DNA of 64,000 nt from Ruminococcaceae bacterium UBA4871. GTDB lineage: Bacteria; Bacillota; Clostridia; Oscillospirales; Acutalibacteraceae. The position numbers were made by a program, and so were the translations under genes. Of the stretch, positions 16,497 to 24,854 are shown in pieces (within the stretch, counting starts at the first letter, position 1; each line of letters starts with the position of its first letter). Location: contig DHDR01000008.1 in NCBI GenBank assembly GCA_002399445.1, positions 1 through 64,000 on the forward strand. Reading direction: 5' to 3'. Below the pieces are notes generated by a model, which made no database searches, was not told the origin of the DNA, and saw only the letters and a list, made by a program, of their open reading frames with translations.

Positions 16497-17363
16497 ATGG
16501 CAAAACGGATAGACGGGAAGGCAATTGCAGCCGAGGTGCGGGCACAGGTGAAAGCAGAAACTGCACAACTGCAAAAAAAAGACATTATACCGGGCCTTGC
16601 AGTTGTGCTGGCCGGAGATGATCCGGCATCCTGTACCTATGTGCGCAACAAGAAAAAGGACTGTGAGAAAACAGGAATTCACAGTGAAATACACAGACTC
16701 CCGGGTTCAGTCAGTCAGGAAGAATTAATGGCGCTGGTGGCAGAACTGAATCAGCGGAAGGATATTGACGGCATCCTTGTGCAGCTCCCGCTTCCGAAAG
16801 GATTGAACGAAGATGAAGTGATTAATTCCATTAGACCGGACAAAGATGTGGATGCTTTTCATCCTGCCAATGTAGGCCATATTATGATTGGAGACTATCA
16901 ATTTTTGCCCTGTACGCCTTCTGGTGTGATGGAGATGCTGCATCATGAGGGGATATCTCCGGAAGGAAAAAGCTGTGTTGTTATTGGCCGCAGCAATATT
17001 GTGGGCAAACCGATGGCCATGCTTCTGCTTCATGAAAACGGAACCGTCACGATTTGTCACAGCCGGACAAAGAACTTGAAAGAAATTTGCCGGCAAGCGG
17101 ATATTTTGGTGGTGGCTGTCGGCAAAGCAAAATTTGTTACGGCAGATATGGTGAAGCCCGGGGCAGTGGTCATTGATGTGGGAATGGACCGCGATGAAGC
17201 AGGAAAGCTCTGCGGCGATGTTGATTATGCGGCGGTAGAGCCAGTGGCTTCTTACATCACACCTGTACCCGGCGGAGTAGGACCGATGACGAGAGCCATG
17301 CTGCTGAAAAATACTTTGACTGCCACTCGCCGGCATTACCGGCTTGCGCAGGAAGATGCTTAG
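16497..17363 (+). CDS. folD: Methylene-THF dehydrogenase/cyclohydrolase
   Basis: A 288-residue bifunctional FolD that interconverts 5,10-methylene-THF, methenyl-THF and 10-formyl-THF, using NADP. The motifs YVRNKKKDCEKTGI (catalytic Lys region), VQLPLPKGLNE, and the nucleotide-binding VIGRSNIVGKP are present, as is the C-terminal PVPGGVGPMT. The length is typical. It is 12 bases from dxs, so the two are co-transcribed. Confidence 0.95.
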   Translation: MAKRIDGKAIAAEVRAQVKAETAQLQKKDIIPGLAVVLAGDDPASCTYVRNKKKDCEKTGIHSEIHRLPGSVSQEELMALVAELNQRKDIDGILVQLPLPKGLNEDEVINSIRPDKDVDAFHPANVGHIMIGDYQFLPCTPSGVMEMLHHEGISPEGKSCVVIGRSNIVGKPMAMLLLHENGTVTICHSRTKNLKEICRQADILVVAVGKAKFVTADMVKPGAVVIDVGMDRDEAGKLCGDVDYAAVEPVASYITPVPGGVGPMTRAMLLKNTLTATRRHYRLAQEDA

Positions 17364-17375
17364 GAGACAGGCGGA

Positions 17376-19241
17376 ATGTCCAATCTGCTCGACCGAATTC
17401 AATTTCCGGCAGATTTGAAAGACCTGACAGTCAAAGAACTGCAGGAGCTCTGCACGGAGATTCGTTCTTACATTATCCGAACGGTGTCACACAATGGTGG
17501 TCATTTGGCTTCTAATCTTGGTTCGGTGGAGCTTACAGTGGCGTTGCATCGGGTGTTTGGTTCACCAGATGATCAAATTGTTTGGGATGTCGGCCATCAG
17601 GCTTATACACATAAAATTCTGACGGGCCGCAAAGATCAGTTTCCAACGATCCGTATGCAGGGAGGACTCTCGGGCTTTCCCAACCGGCAGGAAAGTAAGT
17701 GGGATGCCTTCACTGCCGGACACAGCAGCACTTCTATTTCTGCGGCGTTTGGGATTGCCGAGGCAAGAGCGCTGCAGGGGAAACCGGGTCATGTCATTGC
17801 AGTCATCGGAGACGGCGCTCTCACAGGCGGACTTGCCTATGAAGGACTCAATAATGCAGGCCGATTCGGTAAAAATTTTATCGTTATTCTTAATGATAAT
17901 AAAATGTCGATTTCCCGCAATGTCGGTGCCATGGCCCGCTATCTTGCCCATATGCGCACAAAACCGGGATATTTGAAAGTAAAGTCCCATGTGGAAGCGG
18001 TGATGAACCGGATTCCGGTGATTGGGCCGCCGCTGTGGAAAACACTGCACGGACTGAAAGCGGTGCTGCGTTCTTTGCTGTACAACAGTACGCTGTTTGA
18101 GGATATGGGATTCTACTATTATGGTCCGTATGATGGCCACGACCTGCCGCAGCTGATTGAGGTTCTGGAAAATGCCAAGACGATTGACCATCCGCTGCTG
18201 CTGCATGTGGTGACAGAAAAGGGAAAGGGCTATTCCTTTGCGGAAAAGAATCCCGGTGCTTTTCATGGCGTATCCCAATTTAATGTGCAGACTGGAGAGG
18301 CGGCCTCCAACGCTGTCGGAGAAAAATACAGCAATGTATTTGGAAAAGCTCTCTGTACCTTGGCGGAAGAAGACAGCCGCATCTGCGCAATAACGGCCGC
18401 CATGAAAACAGGTACAGGGCTGGAAACTTTCAGCCAGCGTTTTCCGAAGCGCTTTTTTGACACCGGCATTGCGGAAGAACATGCCGTTACCTTTGCCGGT
18501 GGATTGGCGAGTCAGGGAATGCTTCCTGTTTTTGCGGTGTATTCCACTTTCCTGCAGCGTGGATATGACCAGATTATTCATGATGTGGCCATTCAGCGTG
18601 TAAAAGTCGTGTTTGCGGTAGACCGTGCTGGCATTGTCGGCGAAGATGGAGAAACGCATCAGGGTATCTTTGATGCGGCATTTTTCAATACAATTCCTAA
18701 CGTAACGGTTTATTCTCCTTGTTACTTTGATGAACTGATTACAGACCTGCATCAGGCACTGTATGAAACGCCCGGTATCGTGGCGGTGCGCTATCCGCGC
18801 GGAACGGAGCCTTTCCGCCCAGTCGGTTTTCTGCATAACGGGAACGGATTTTCCCGTTACGGTGCGGCGGATGCACCCTGTGCAATTGTTACCTATGGGC
18901 GGCTGTTTGCGCAGGCGTGTAGCGCCAGGCAAAAGCTTCAGCAGATGGGAATTGAGACGGAAATCATTAAGCTGGAGCGCATTAAACCTTTGCCGGAGGA
19001 GGCCCTGCAGGCCGCAGCAGAGAAGCAGGCGGTATTCTTTTTCGAAGAAGGTGTGCAGCAGGGCGGAATCGGAGAACACTTTGAGAGTGCCCTGTACGAA
19101 AAGAAAACTTACCGCGGTATCTGTCGTGTGCATGGAATTCATGACTTTGTTTCCCATGCGACGGTTAATCAATGCCTGCACGCATTGGGACTGGATGCCG
19201 ACGGGATGGTGCGGACGATTGCAACGGAGTGGAAAATTTGA
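17376..19241 (+). CDS. dxs: 1-deoxy-D-xylulose-5-phosphate synthase
   Basis: A 621-residue thiamine-diphosphate enzyme making DXP from pyruvate and glyceraldehyde-3-phosphate, the entry step of the MEP isoprenoid pathway. The cofactor motif GDGALTGGLAYEGLN (about residue 147), catalytic TGIAEEHAVTFAGGLA (about 368) and the C-terminal transketolase region are all clear. The TGA stop lies inside the TTG start of tlyA. Unlike many Firmicutes clusters, the genes before it are folD and lgt, not xseA/xseB/ispA. Confidence 0.96.
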   Translation: MSNLLDRIQFPADLKDLTVKELQELCTEIRSYIIRTVSHNGGHLASNLGSVELTVALHRVFGSPDDQIVWDVGHQAYTHKILTGRKDQFPTIRMQGGLSGFPNRQESKWDAFTAGHSSTSISAAFGIAEARALQGKPGHVIAVIGDGALTGGLAYEGLNNAGRFGKNFIVILNDNKMSISRNVGAMARYLAHMRTKPGYLKVKSHVEAVMNRIPVIGPPLWKTLHGLKAVLRSLLYNSTLFEDMGFYYYGPYDGHDLPQLIEVLENAKTIDHPLLLHVVTEKGKGYSFAEKNPGAFHGVSQFNVQTGEAASNAVGEKYSNVFGKALCTLAEEDSRICAITAAMKTGTGLETFSQRFPKRFFDTGIAEEHAVTFAGGLASQGMLPVFAVYSTFLQRGYDQIIHDVAIQRVKVVFAVDRAGIVGEDGETHQGIFDAAFFNTIPNVTVYSPCYFDELITDLHQALYETPGIVAVRYPRGTEPFRPVGFLHNGNGFSRYGAADAPCAIVTYGRLFAQACSARQKLQQMGIETEIIKLERIKPLPEEALQAAAEKQAVFFFEEGVQQGGIGEHFESALYEKKTYRGICRVHGIHDFVSHATVNQCLHALGLDADGMVRTIATEWKI

Positions 19242-20053
19242 GGAATAAAGTAAGGTTGGATTGCCTGATGGTTGAGCAGGGCTGTGCGGAAAGCCGCGAG
19301 AAAGCCAAAGCAATCATCATGGCTGGTGATGTATTTATCCAGAATCAAAGATATGATAAACCCGGCATGCTGGTGCCGAAAGATTCCCAGTTGGATGTGC
19401 GCGGCGGGCTGCGCTATGTCAGCCGCGGCGGATTGAAACTGGAAAAGGCAATGCAAAAGTTTCCCATTACGCTGGAAAGAAAAATTGCAATGGATATTGG
19501 TGCTTCTACCGGCGGCTTTACAGACTGTATGCTGCAGAATGGTGCGGAAAAGGTGTATTCTGTGGATGTTGGGTACGGCCAACTTGCCTGGAAGCTGCGT
19601 ACGGATTCCCGTGTGGTTAATTTGGAGCGCACGAATGTGCGCTACCTGACTTCGGAACAGGTGCCGGAACTGGTCGACTTTTTCAGTGTAGATGTTGCAT
19701 TTATTTCACTGAGACTGGTGCTGCCGGTTGCGCGGAAATTCTTAAAAGATGGAGGAGAGGCAGTCTGCCTGATTAAGCCGCAGTTTGAAGCCGGCAAAGA
19801 AAAAGTCGGGAAAAAAGGTGTGGTTCGCGATCCATCGGTCCACCGTGAAGTCATCGAGCAAATCACCAGCTTCGTTTTGCAAAATGGTTTTTCTGTTTTG
19901 GGGCTGACCTATTCGCCTGTGCGTGGGCCGGAAGGGAACATCGAGTATTTACTGTATCTCCGGAAATCTGACAGACCCATGTCCGTTGCCTTGAATATTG
20001 CCGAAACCGTGGAAGAATCCCACCATATACTGAATGGAGGGGGAAAGAAATGA
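19238..20053 (+). CDS. tlyA: TlyA-family rRNA 2'-O-methyltransferase
   Basis: A 271-residue TlyA/YqxC-type protein. It has an N-terminal S4 RNA-binding domain (about 4-62) followed by a Rossmann methyltransferase domain with the AdoMet motif DIGASTGGFTDCML. Family members methylate cytidines of 16S and 23S rRNA, sometimes annotated as hemolysin. The start is TTG at 19238, with GGAG 8 bases upstream, overlapping the dxs stop by 4 bases. The 3' end overlaps nadK by 4 bases. Confidence 0.9.
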   Translation: MRNKVRLDCLMVEQGCAESREKAKAIIMAGDVFIQNQRYDKPGMLVPKDSQLDVRGGLRYVSRGGLKLEKAMQKFPITLERKIAMDIGASTGGFTDCMLQNGAEKVYSVDVGYGQLAWKLRTDSRVVNLERTNVRYLTSEQVPELVDFFSVDVAFISLRLVLPVARKFLKDGGEAVCLIKPQFEAGKEKVGKKGVVRDPSVHREVIEQITSFVLQNGFSVLGLTYSPVRGPEGNIEYLLYLRKSDRPMSVALNIAETVEESHHILNGGGKK

Positions 20054-20898
20054 TTGTTGCACTGCTGCCAAATTTGGACAAGAAGGATGCTCCTCAATGT
20101 ACACAGGAAATTATCCGCCGCCTGCACCGTTTTGATATGCAGGTCTGGATGCGCGTATCCGACAAAAGAGAGAGTTTTGCAGCTGACCGCTGGGTAAGTG
20201 ACTTTTATGCGCTCCTTTCCGACTGTGACCTTGTCATTACCGTGGGCGGTGATGGAACAATCATTCATGAAGCAAGGCATGCGGCTGTTGCCGGAAAGCC
20301 AATTTTAGGAATCAACACGGGCCGTGTTGGCTTTGTTGCCGGGCTGGAACCGGATGAGCTGAATCTTCTCAGCAGGTTAGCCGAAGGGGCCTATACTTTG
20401 GAGACCAGAATTATGCTCCGCGCGGAATTTGAGAGCAAATCCGGAAATCGGCAGATTGACGCCCTAAATGACGTGGTAATTGCGCGGGGAGCTCTTTCTA
20501 AAATTATTGATTTTGATGTGGAGCTGAATCATACGGAAATGGCGCATTACCGGGCAGATGGTCTGATCTTTGCTACCCCAACGGGCAGTACAGCCTATTC
20601 CCTTTCAGCGGGCGGGCCAGTATTAGACCCGACTATGCGTGGCTTTTTACTGACACCGATCTGTCCGCACACATTGGCCGGCAGAGCAATTGTTTTTACG
20701 GAAAACGCCTGTCTTACTGTCAAAACTTATTCAACAACTCAAGCAAAAACTTTTCTCACAGTTGACGGAGACAGTGCTGTTGAATTGGAAAACGGACAGC
20801 AGGTTACGGTGCGGCGTTCTCCATATGCGGTTCAGTTAATTAAACTGAAACAGAATCATTTTTATAAAATTGTCAATCAAAAATTGACAGAAAGCTGA
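20050..20898 (+). CDS. nadK: NAD kinase
   Basis: A 282-residue ATP-NAD kinase. The catalytic GGDGT motif (VGGDGTIIHEARH) is near residue 63, and the NADP-binding region PTGSTAYSLSAGGP near residue 176. It phosphorylates NAD to NADP. It overlaps the tlyA stop (ATGA) and has GGAGGGGG upstream. The position between tlyA and argR is the conserved Firmicutes order. Confidence 0.95.
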   Translation: MIVALLPNLDKKDAPQCTQEIIRRLHRFDMQVWMRVSDKRESFAADRWVSDFYALLSDCDLVITVGGDGTIIHEARHAAVAGKPILGINTGRVGFVAGLEPDELNLLSRLAEGAYTLETRIMLRAEFESKSGNRQIDALNDVVIARGALSKIIDFDVELNHTEMAHYRADGLIFATPTGSTAYSLSAGGPVLDPTMRGFLLTPICPHTLAGRAIVFTENACLTVKTYSTTQAKTFLTVDGDSAVELENGQQVTVRRSPYAVQLIKLKQNHFYKIVNQKLTES

Positions 20899-20916
20899 CA
20901 AAAAGGAGGATCAGAG

Positions 20917-21366
20917 ATGAAAGCACGCCGTCATGCTAAAATACTGGAACTCATCAGTCAGTCTAACATTGATACACAGGAAGAGCTGCTGCGCCGTTTG
21001 CGAAATTCTGGTTTTGAAGTGACACAGGCGACCGTTTCCCGCGACATCAAGGAACTTCGGTTGGTTAAAACACTTTCTGCTGATGGCCAGTATCGATATT
21101 CCACTGGAAAAGAAGACGATCCAGATGTATCGTCCAAATTTTATTCCCTGCTCCGCACTTCATCTGAATCCATAAAATGCGCTGGGAATCTTGTAATTAT
21201 TAAGACACTGTCGGGTATGGCACAGGGTATATGTGCGGCTATGGACACCATGAACTGGGAATCTGTTGCAGGGACAATTGCCGGAGATGATACAATCTTT
21301 GTTGCGGTGCGCAGTGAGCATGCTGCTCAGCAGCTTGCTGCTGAACTGAACAGAATGATGGGGTAA
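20917..21366 (+). CDS. argR: Arginine repressor
   Basis: A 149-residue ArgR with the N-terminal winged helix (RRLRNSGFEVTQATVSRDIKELR, about 28-50) and a C-terminal arginine-binding trimerisation domain. The GDDTIFVAVRS segment near the end is typical. It regulates arginine synthesis and breakdown genes, none of which is in this window. AAAGGAGG precedes the start, and recN follows after 6 bases. Confidence 0.95.
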   Translation: MKARRHAKILELISQSNIDTQEELLRRLRNSGFEVTQATVSRDIKELRLVKTLSADGQYRYSTGKEDDPDVSSKFYSLLRTSSESIKCAGNLVIIKTLSGMAQGICAAMDTMNWESVAGTIAGDDTIFVAVRSEHAAQQLAAELNRMMG

Positions 21367-21372
21367 TCTGTT

Positions 21373-23052
21373 ATGCTGAATCAGTTGTATATTGAAAATA
21401 TTGCTGTCATTGAAAAAGCGACTATTGATTTTGGACCGGGCTTCAATGTGCTTACCGGAGAAACCGGTGCCGGAAAATCAATCATTATTGATGCGATTCA
21501 CGCGGTGCTGGGGCAGCGCACTTCCCGTGAACTGGTGCGCAGCGGTGCAAAAGGCGCTTTTGTCAGTGCCAGTTTCACAAGCCTTTCCGAACCGGTGCGA
21601 AAGAAACTGGACAGCCTTGGATTCCAGCCAGAGGAAGATGGTACGCTGGTGCTGCAGCGGGAAATTCGAGAAGATGGGCATACAGTATGCCACATTGGTG
21701 CTCGGCCGGCGCCTGTTTCGGCCTTGAAAGAGCTGGGCACACTGCTCATCAATATTCATGGACAGCACGAAAGTTATGGCCTGCTGTCTCCCGATAACCA
21801 TTTGCGTTATCTGGACTGTACCGGTGTTTCCCGTCAGCTGCGACACGATTACGGGGCTGCCTATCATAAATGGAGAGATTTGCAGAAAAACCTTGATGCT
21901 CTCAATTTGGACGAATCTGAAAAGGCCCGCCGCATTGACCTTTTGACCTATCAGGCGGAAGAGCTGGAAGCAGCACAGATTCACCCCGGCGAGCAAAAAG
22001 AACTGCAGAGCCGGAGGACGCGTATCCGTAACAGCGGCAAGATTACGGAGGCCCTGCAGCAGGCAGCGGAAGAACTTGGCGGCGGTGAAGAGACCTCCGG
22101 CGCCTGTGCATCCGTTTTGGATGCTGCTAAAATGCTGTCTGCTGTTTCGGATGTCATGCCGGAACTGGGCAGCATCTCCGGTCGTCTGGAAAACATCGGT
22201 TACGATTTACAGGACTGTATGGATGAAATCAGCAGCCAATGTGAGGACAGCAGTTTTGATCCGAAAGAACTGGATGCAATTGAAGAGCGGCTTGACCTTT
22301 ATTACCATCTTTCCTTAAAATATGGGAAAACAGAAGAAGAGATGCTTCAGTATCTGCAGCATTGTCAAGAAGAACTGGAATCAATTCAGCACAGTGACGA
22401 GCAATGGAAGCGCCTGCATGCAGAGTCTGCCAAAGCGGAAACAGAGGTGCGCAGACTGGGCGCACAGCTTTCTTCCAGCAGACGGAGAGCTGCCGACGGC
22501 TTTGCGAAAAAAGTACGTGCAGAACTTAGCTATCTTGATATGCCCGGTGTGGTTTTTACCGTGCAGCAGAAACCTTGTGAGCCGGGCCCCACTGGCTGTG
22601 ACCATGTGCAGTTTTTAATTTCTGCGAATCCCGGGGAACCAGCAAGGCCGCTTGCAAAGATTGCCTCAGGTGGTGAGCTTTCGCGCATTTTGTTAGCCAT
22701 TCAGTCTGTCCTTTCCGATAAAAGCGGTGTTGACACACTGATTTTTGATGAGGTAGATACGGGTATTTCCGGCAGCGCGGCACAAAAGGTTGGCCAAAAG
22801 CTGCGCCAGACTGCACAGGGGAGACAGGTGCTGTGTGTTACTCATTTAGCACAGATTGCGGCACTAGGCGACAGGCAGTATCAGATTCAGAAACATACGG
22901 AACATGGCCGGACTTATACGCAAGTCAAGCTGCTTGACCATGAGGGGAGAAAACAGGAGCTGGCACGTATCATCGGCGGCACCCGTATTACGCCGCTCAC
23001 GCTGCAGAATGCGGAGGAGATGCTGCAGCTTGCCGGCAGGGGCAGCACTTGA
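21373..23052 (+). CDS. recN: DNA repair protein RecN
   Basis: A 559-residue SMC-like ATPase. It carries the N-terminal Walker A (GETGAGKS, about residue 30), a central coiled-coil region (about 150-380), the ABC signature ASGGELSRI and Walker B TLIFDEVDTGISG. RecN holds DNA ends together during double-strand-break repair. It ends the folD-recN run. The tyrS promoter -35 overlaps its stop codon. Confidence 0.96.
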   Translation: MLNQLYIENIAVIEKATIDFGPGFNVLTGETGAGKSIIIDAIHAVLGQRTSRELVRSGAKGAFVSASFTSLSEPVRKKLDSLGFQPEEDGTLVLQREIREDGHTVCHIGARPAPVSALKELGTLLINIHGQHESYGLLSPDNHLRYLDCTGVSRQLRHDYGAAYHKWRDLQKNLDALNLDESEKARRIDLLTYQAEELEAAQIHPGEQKELQSRRTRIRNSGKITEALQQAAEELGGGEETSGACASVLDAAKMLSAVSDVMPELGSISGRLENIGYDLQDCMDEISSQCEDSSFDPKELDAIEERLDLYYHLSLKYGKTEEEMLQYLQHCQEELESIQHSDEQWKRLHAESAKAETEVRRLGAQLSSSRRRAADGFAKKVRAELSYLDMPGVVFTVQQKPCEPGPTGCDHVQFLISANPGEPARPLAKIASGGELSRILLAIQSVLSDKSGVDTLIFDEVDTGISGSAAQKVGQKLRQTAQGRQVLCVTHLAQIAALGDRQYQIQKHTEHGRTYTQVKLLDHEGRKQELARIIGGTRITPLTLQNAEEMLQLAGRGST

Positions 23053-23077
23053 CTTTCTGCCGGGAAGCCGCTATAAT
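23049..23077 (+). promoter_or_regulatory. tyrS promoter
   Basis: TTGACT (23049-23054), a 17-base spacer and TATAAT (23072-23077). The -35 overlaps the recN stop codon. Transcription would begin near 23084, at the start of the T-box leader. Confidence 0.85.
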
Positions 23078-23083
23078 TCATAC

Positions 23084-23375
23084 CAATAGCTGTGATGGGA
23101 ATCATAAAGTGGAAAATAACAGACTGCAGAGAGTCGGCGGATGGTGCAAGCCGATGTCGGTTTCCACCTCAATTACCTCCCTGAGCTGTCCCGCTGAAGG
23201 TATTTTGCATTGGTAGGCGGGGCCGTGTACGCACGTTACAGCGTTGGGGTATATCTCCTTTTTCTTTCTGTTTGGGATGTACCCATGAGGCCGCTTTCGT
23301 GAGAAAGTGGTGAACTGAGGTGGTACCGCGGATTTTCCGCCCTCTGCAAATAAAATGCAGAGGGCGTTTTTTGTT
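23084..23375 (+). promoter_or_regulatory. T-box leader of tyrS (tyrosine-specific)
   Basis: The conserved T-box antiterminator sequence GAGGTGGTACCGCGG is at 23317-23331. The terminator is a 10-bp stem (23339-23348 with 23356-23365) followed by GTTTTTTG. Upstream is a Stem I-like region: GTGGAAA/TTTCCAC pair around an AGAGAG-containing distal arm. TAC at 23174-23176 just after this helix is a fitting tyrosine specifier codon. Uncharged tRNA-Tyr would stabilise the antiterminator and turn on tyrS. The specifier assignment is from position and gene context. Confidence 0.92.
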
Positions 23376-23408
23376 GCTTTCTGCAAAAATTCGGAGGTAT
23401 TTTTATCT

Positions 23409-24635
23409 ATGAAAATTTATGAGGAACTGAAAGAGCGCGGCCTGATTGCACAGGTGACAGATGAAGATGCTGTGCGTGATTTGCTGGACAATCACAAATG
23501 TACGTTTTATATCGGATTTGACCCAACGGCGGACAGTCTTCATGTCGGTCATTTTGTCACCATCATGACCATGGCCCGTCTCCAGAAAGCCGGTCACACG
23601 CCGATTGCTTTGTTTGGAGGCGGCACCGGTATGATTGGCGATCCAACCGGAAAGACCGATATGCGAAAAATGCTTGCTCCTGAGCAGATTGACCACAATG
23701 TAGCATGCTTCCGAAAGCAGATGTCACCGCTGATTGATTTTTCAGATGGAAAAGCCATTATGGCAAACAATGCTGATTGGCTGATGAACTTGAATTATGT
23801 TCAGTTTCTGCGGGAGGTCGGGGTGCATTTTTCTGTTAACCGCATGCTTTGCGCGGAGTGCTACAAGCAGAGACTGGAGCGCGGGCTTTCTTTCTTTGAA
23901 ATGAACTATATGGTGATGCAAAGTTATGACTTTTTAGAGCTGAACCGTCGCTACGGCTGTACGCTGGAGATTGGCGGAAATGACCAGTGGAGCAATATTA
24001 TTGGCGGTGTCAATCTAATCCGCTGTAAAGAAAACAAGCCTGCCTATGGTTTGACGCTTGGTCTGCTGACCAACAGCGAGGGCAAGAAAATGGGAAAGAC
24101 GGAAAAGGGCGCTGTCTGGCTGGATCCGAAAAAAACAAGCCCATTTGATTTTTATCAGTATTGGCGCAGCATTGGGGATGCAGACGTGGAGCGCTGCCTA
24201 ATGTTCCTTACTTTTTTGCCGGTAGAGGAAATCCGAGAACTGACTCGCTGCAGCGGCAGTGCTCTCAACAAAGCCAAAGAAGTGCTGGCCTATGAAGTGA
24301 CGAAAGCAATTCACGGCAAAGCAGAGGCGGAAAAAGCGCGTGAAGGCGCACATGCACTCTTTGGCGGCGGAGCTGACACTTCCAATATGCCAACCAGTAC
24401 CATTTCCACGGCGGATTTGTCAAACGGCAGCATTGGTGTACTGGATTTGCTGGTGAAGATTCAGCTGGTCTCCAGCAAGAGTGAAGGTCGCCGTTTGTCA
24501 CAGCAGGGGGGCTTGTCTGTGAACGGAGTAAAAGTAACAGATCCTGCAGCGGTTTTGACGGCTGCAGATTTTCCAAACGGAGCGGCAATCTTAAAAAAGG
24601 GAAAGAAAGTTTTTCATAAAATTTTGCTGAAATGA
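23409..24635 (+). CDS. tyrS: Tyrosyl-tRNA synthetase
   Basis: A 408-residue class I aminoacyl-tRNA synthetase. The HIGH-like motif is HVGH (about residue 46), the KMSKS-like motif is KMGKT (about 230), and the C-terminal S4-like domain (about 340-405) binds tRNA. The true start is the ATG at 23409, after CGGAGGT; an in-frame ATG at 23355 lies inside the T-box terminator and is ignored. Regulated by the T-box directly upstream. Confidence 0.96.
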   Translation: MKIYEELKERGLIAQVTDEDAVRDLLDNHKCTFYIGFDPTADSLHVGHFVTIMTMARLQKAGHTPIALFGGGTGMIGDPTGKTDMRKMLAPEQIDHNVACFRKQMSPLIDFSDGKAIMANNADWLMNLNYVQFLREVGVHFSVNRMLCAECYKQRLERGLSFFEMNYMVMQSYDFLELNRRYGCTLEIGGNDQWSNIIGGVNLIRCKENKPAYGLTLGLLTNSEGKKMGKTEKGAVWLDPKKTSPFDFYQYWRSIGDADVERCLMFLTFLPVEEIRELTRCSGSALNKAKEVLAYEVTKAIHGKAEAEKAREGAHALFGGGADTSNMPTSTISTADLSNGSIGVLDLLVKIQLVSSKSEGRRLSQQGGLSVNGVKVTDPAAVLTAADFPNGAAILKKGKKVFHKILLK

Positions 24636-24722
24636 TTGTCTGGCAGGATGAAATCTACAGAAAAGGCAAGGTAGGAGATTTGTGCCCTCAGGCACGTCTT
24701 ATCACCAACAAGGATAGAAAGG

Positions 24723-24756
24723 AAAGGACAGAAAAGCTGAAATTTCTGTCCTTTTG
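24723..24756 (+). terminator. Terminator after tyrS
   Basis: A 12-bp perfect stem AAAGGACAGAAA/TTTCTGTCCTTT with an 8-base loop and a following T-rich tract, about 90 bases after the tyrS stop. Confidence 0.85.
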
Positions 24757-24783
24757 TGTTGTCTTTCAGTAATGAAAGAGAGG

Positions 24784-24812
24784 TTGAAATTCATTAAAAT
24801 AAATGGTAAAAT
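24784..24812 (+). promoter_or_regulatory. Promoter for the YfhO-like gene
   Basis: TTGAAA (24784-24789), a 17-base spacer and TAAAAT (24807-24812). Confidence 0.7.
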
Positions 24813-24854
24813 ATAACAATTAAGAAAAAAGAATTTAAGGAAGAAGGCAAAAAA

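Noticed and set aside
17562..19313. 583-codon open frame antisense to dxs
   Set aside because: It mirrors the codon structure of dxs, has no ribosome site or recognisable domain, and dxs itself is certain.
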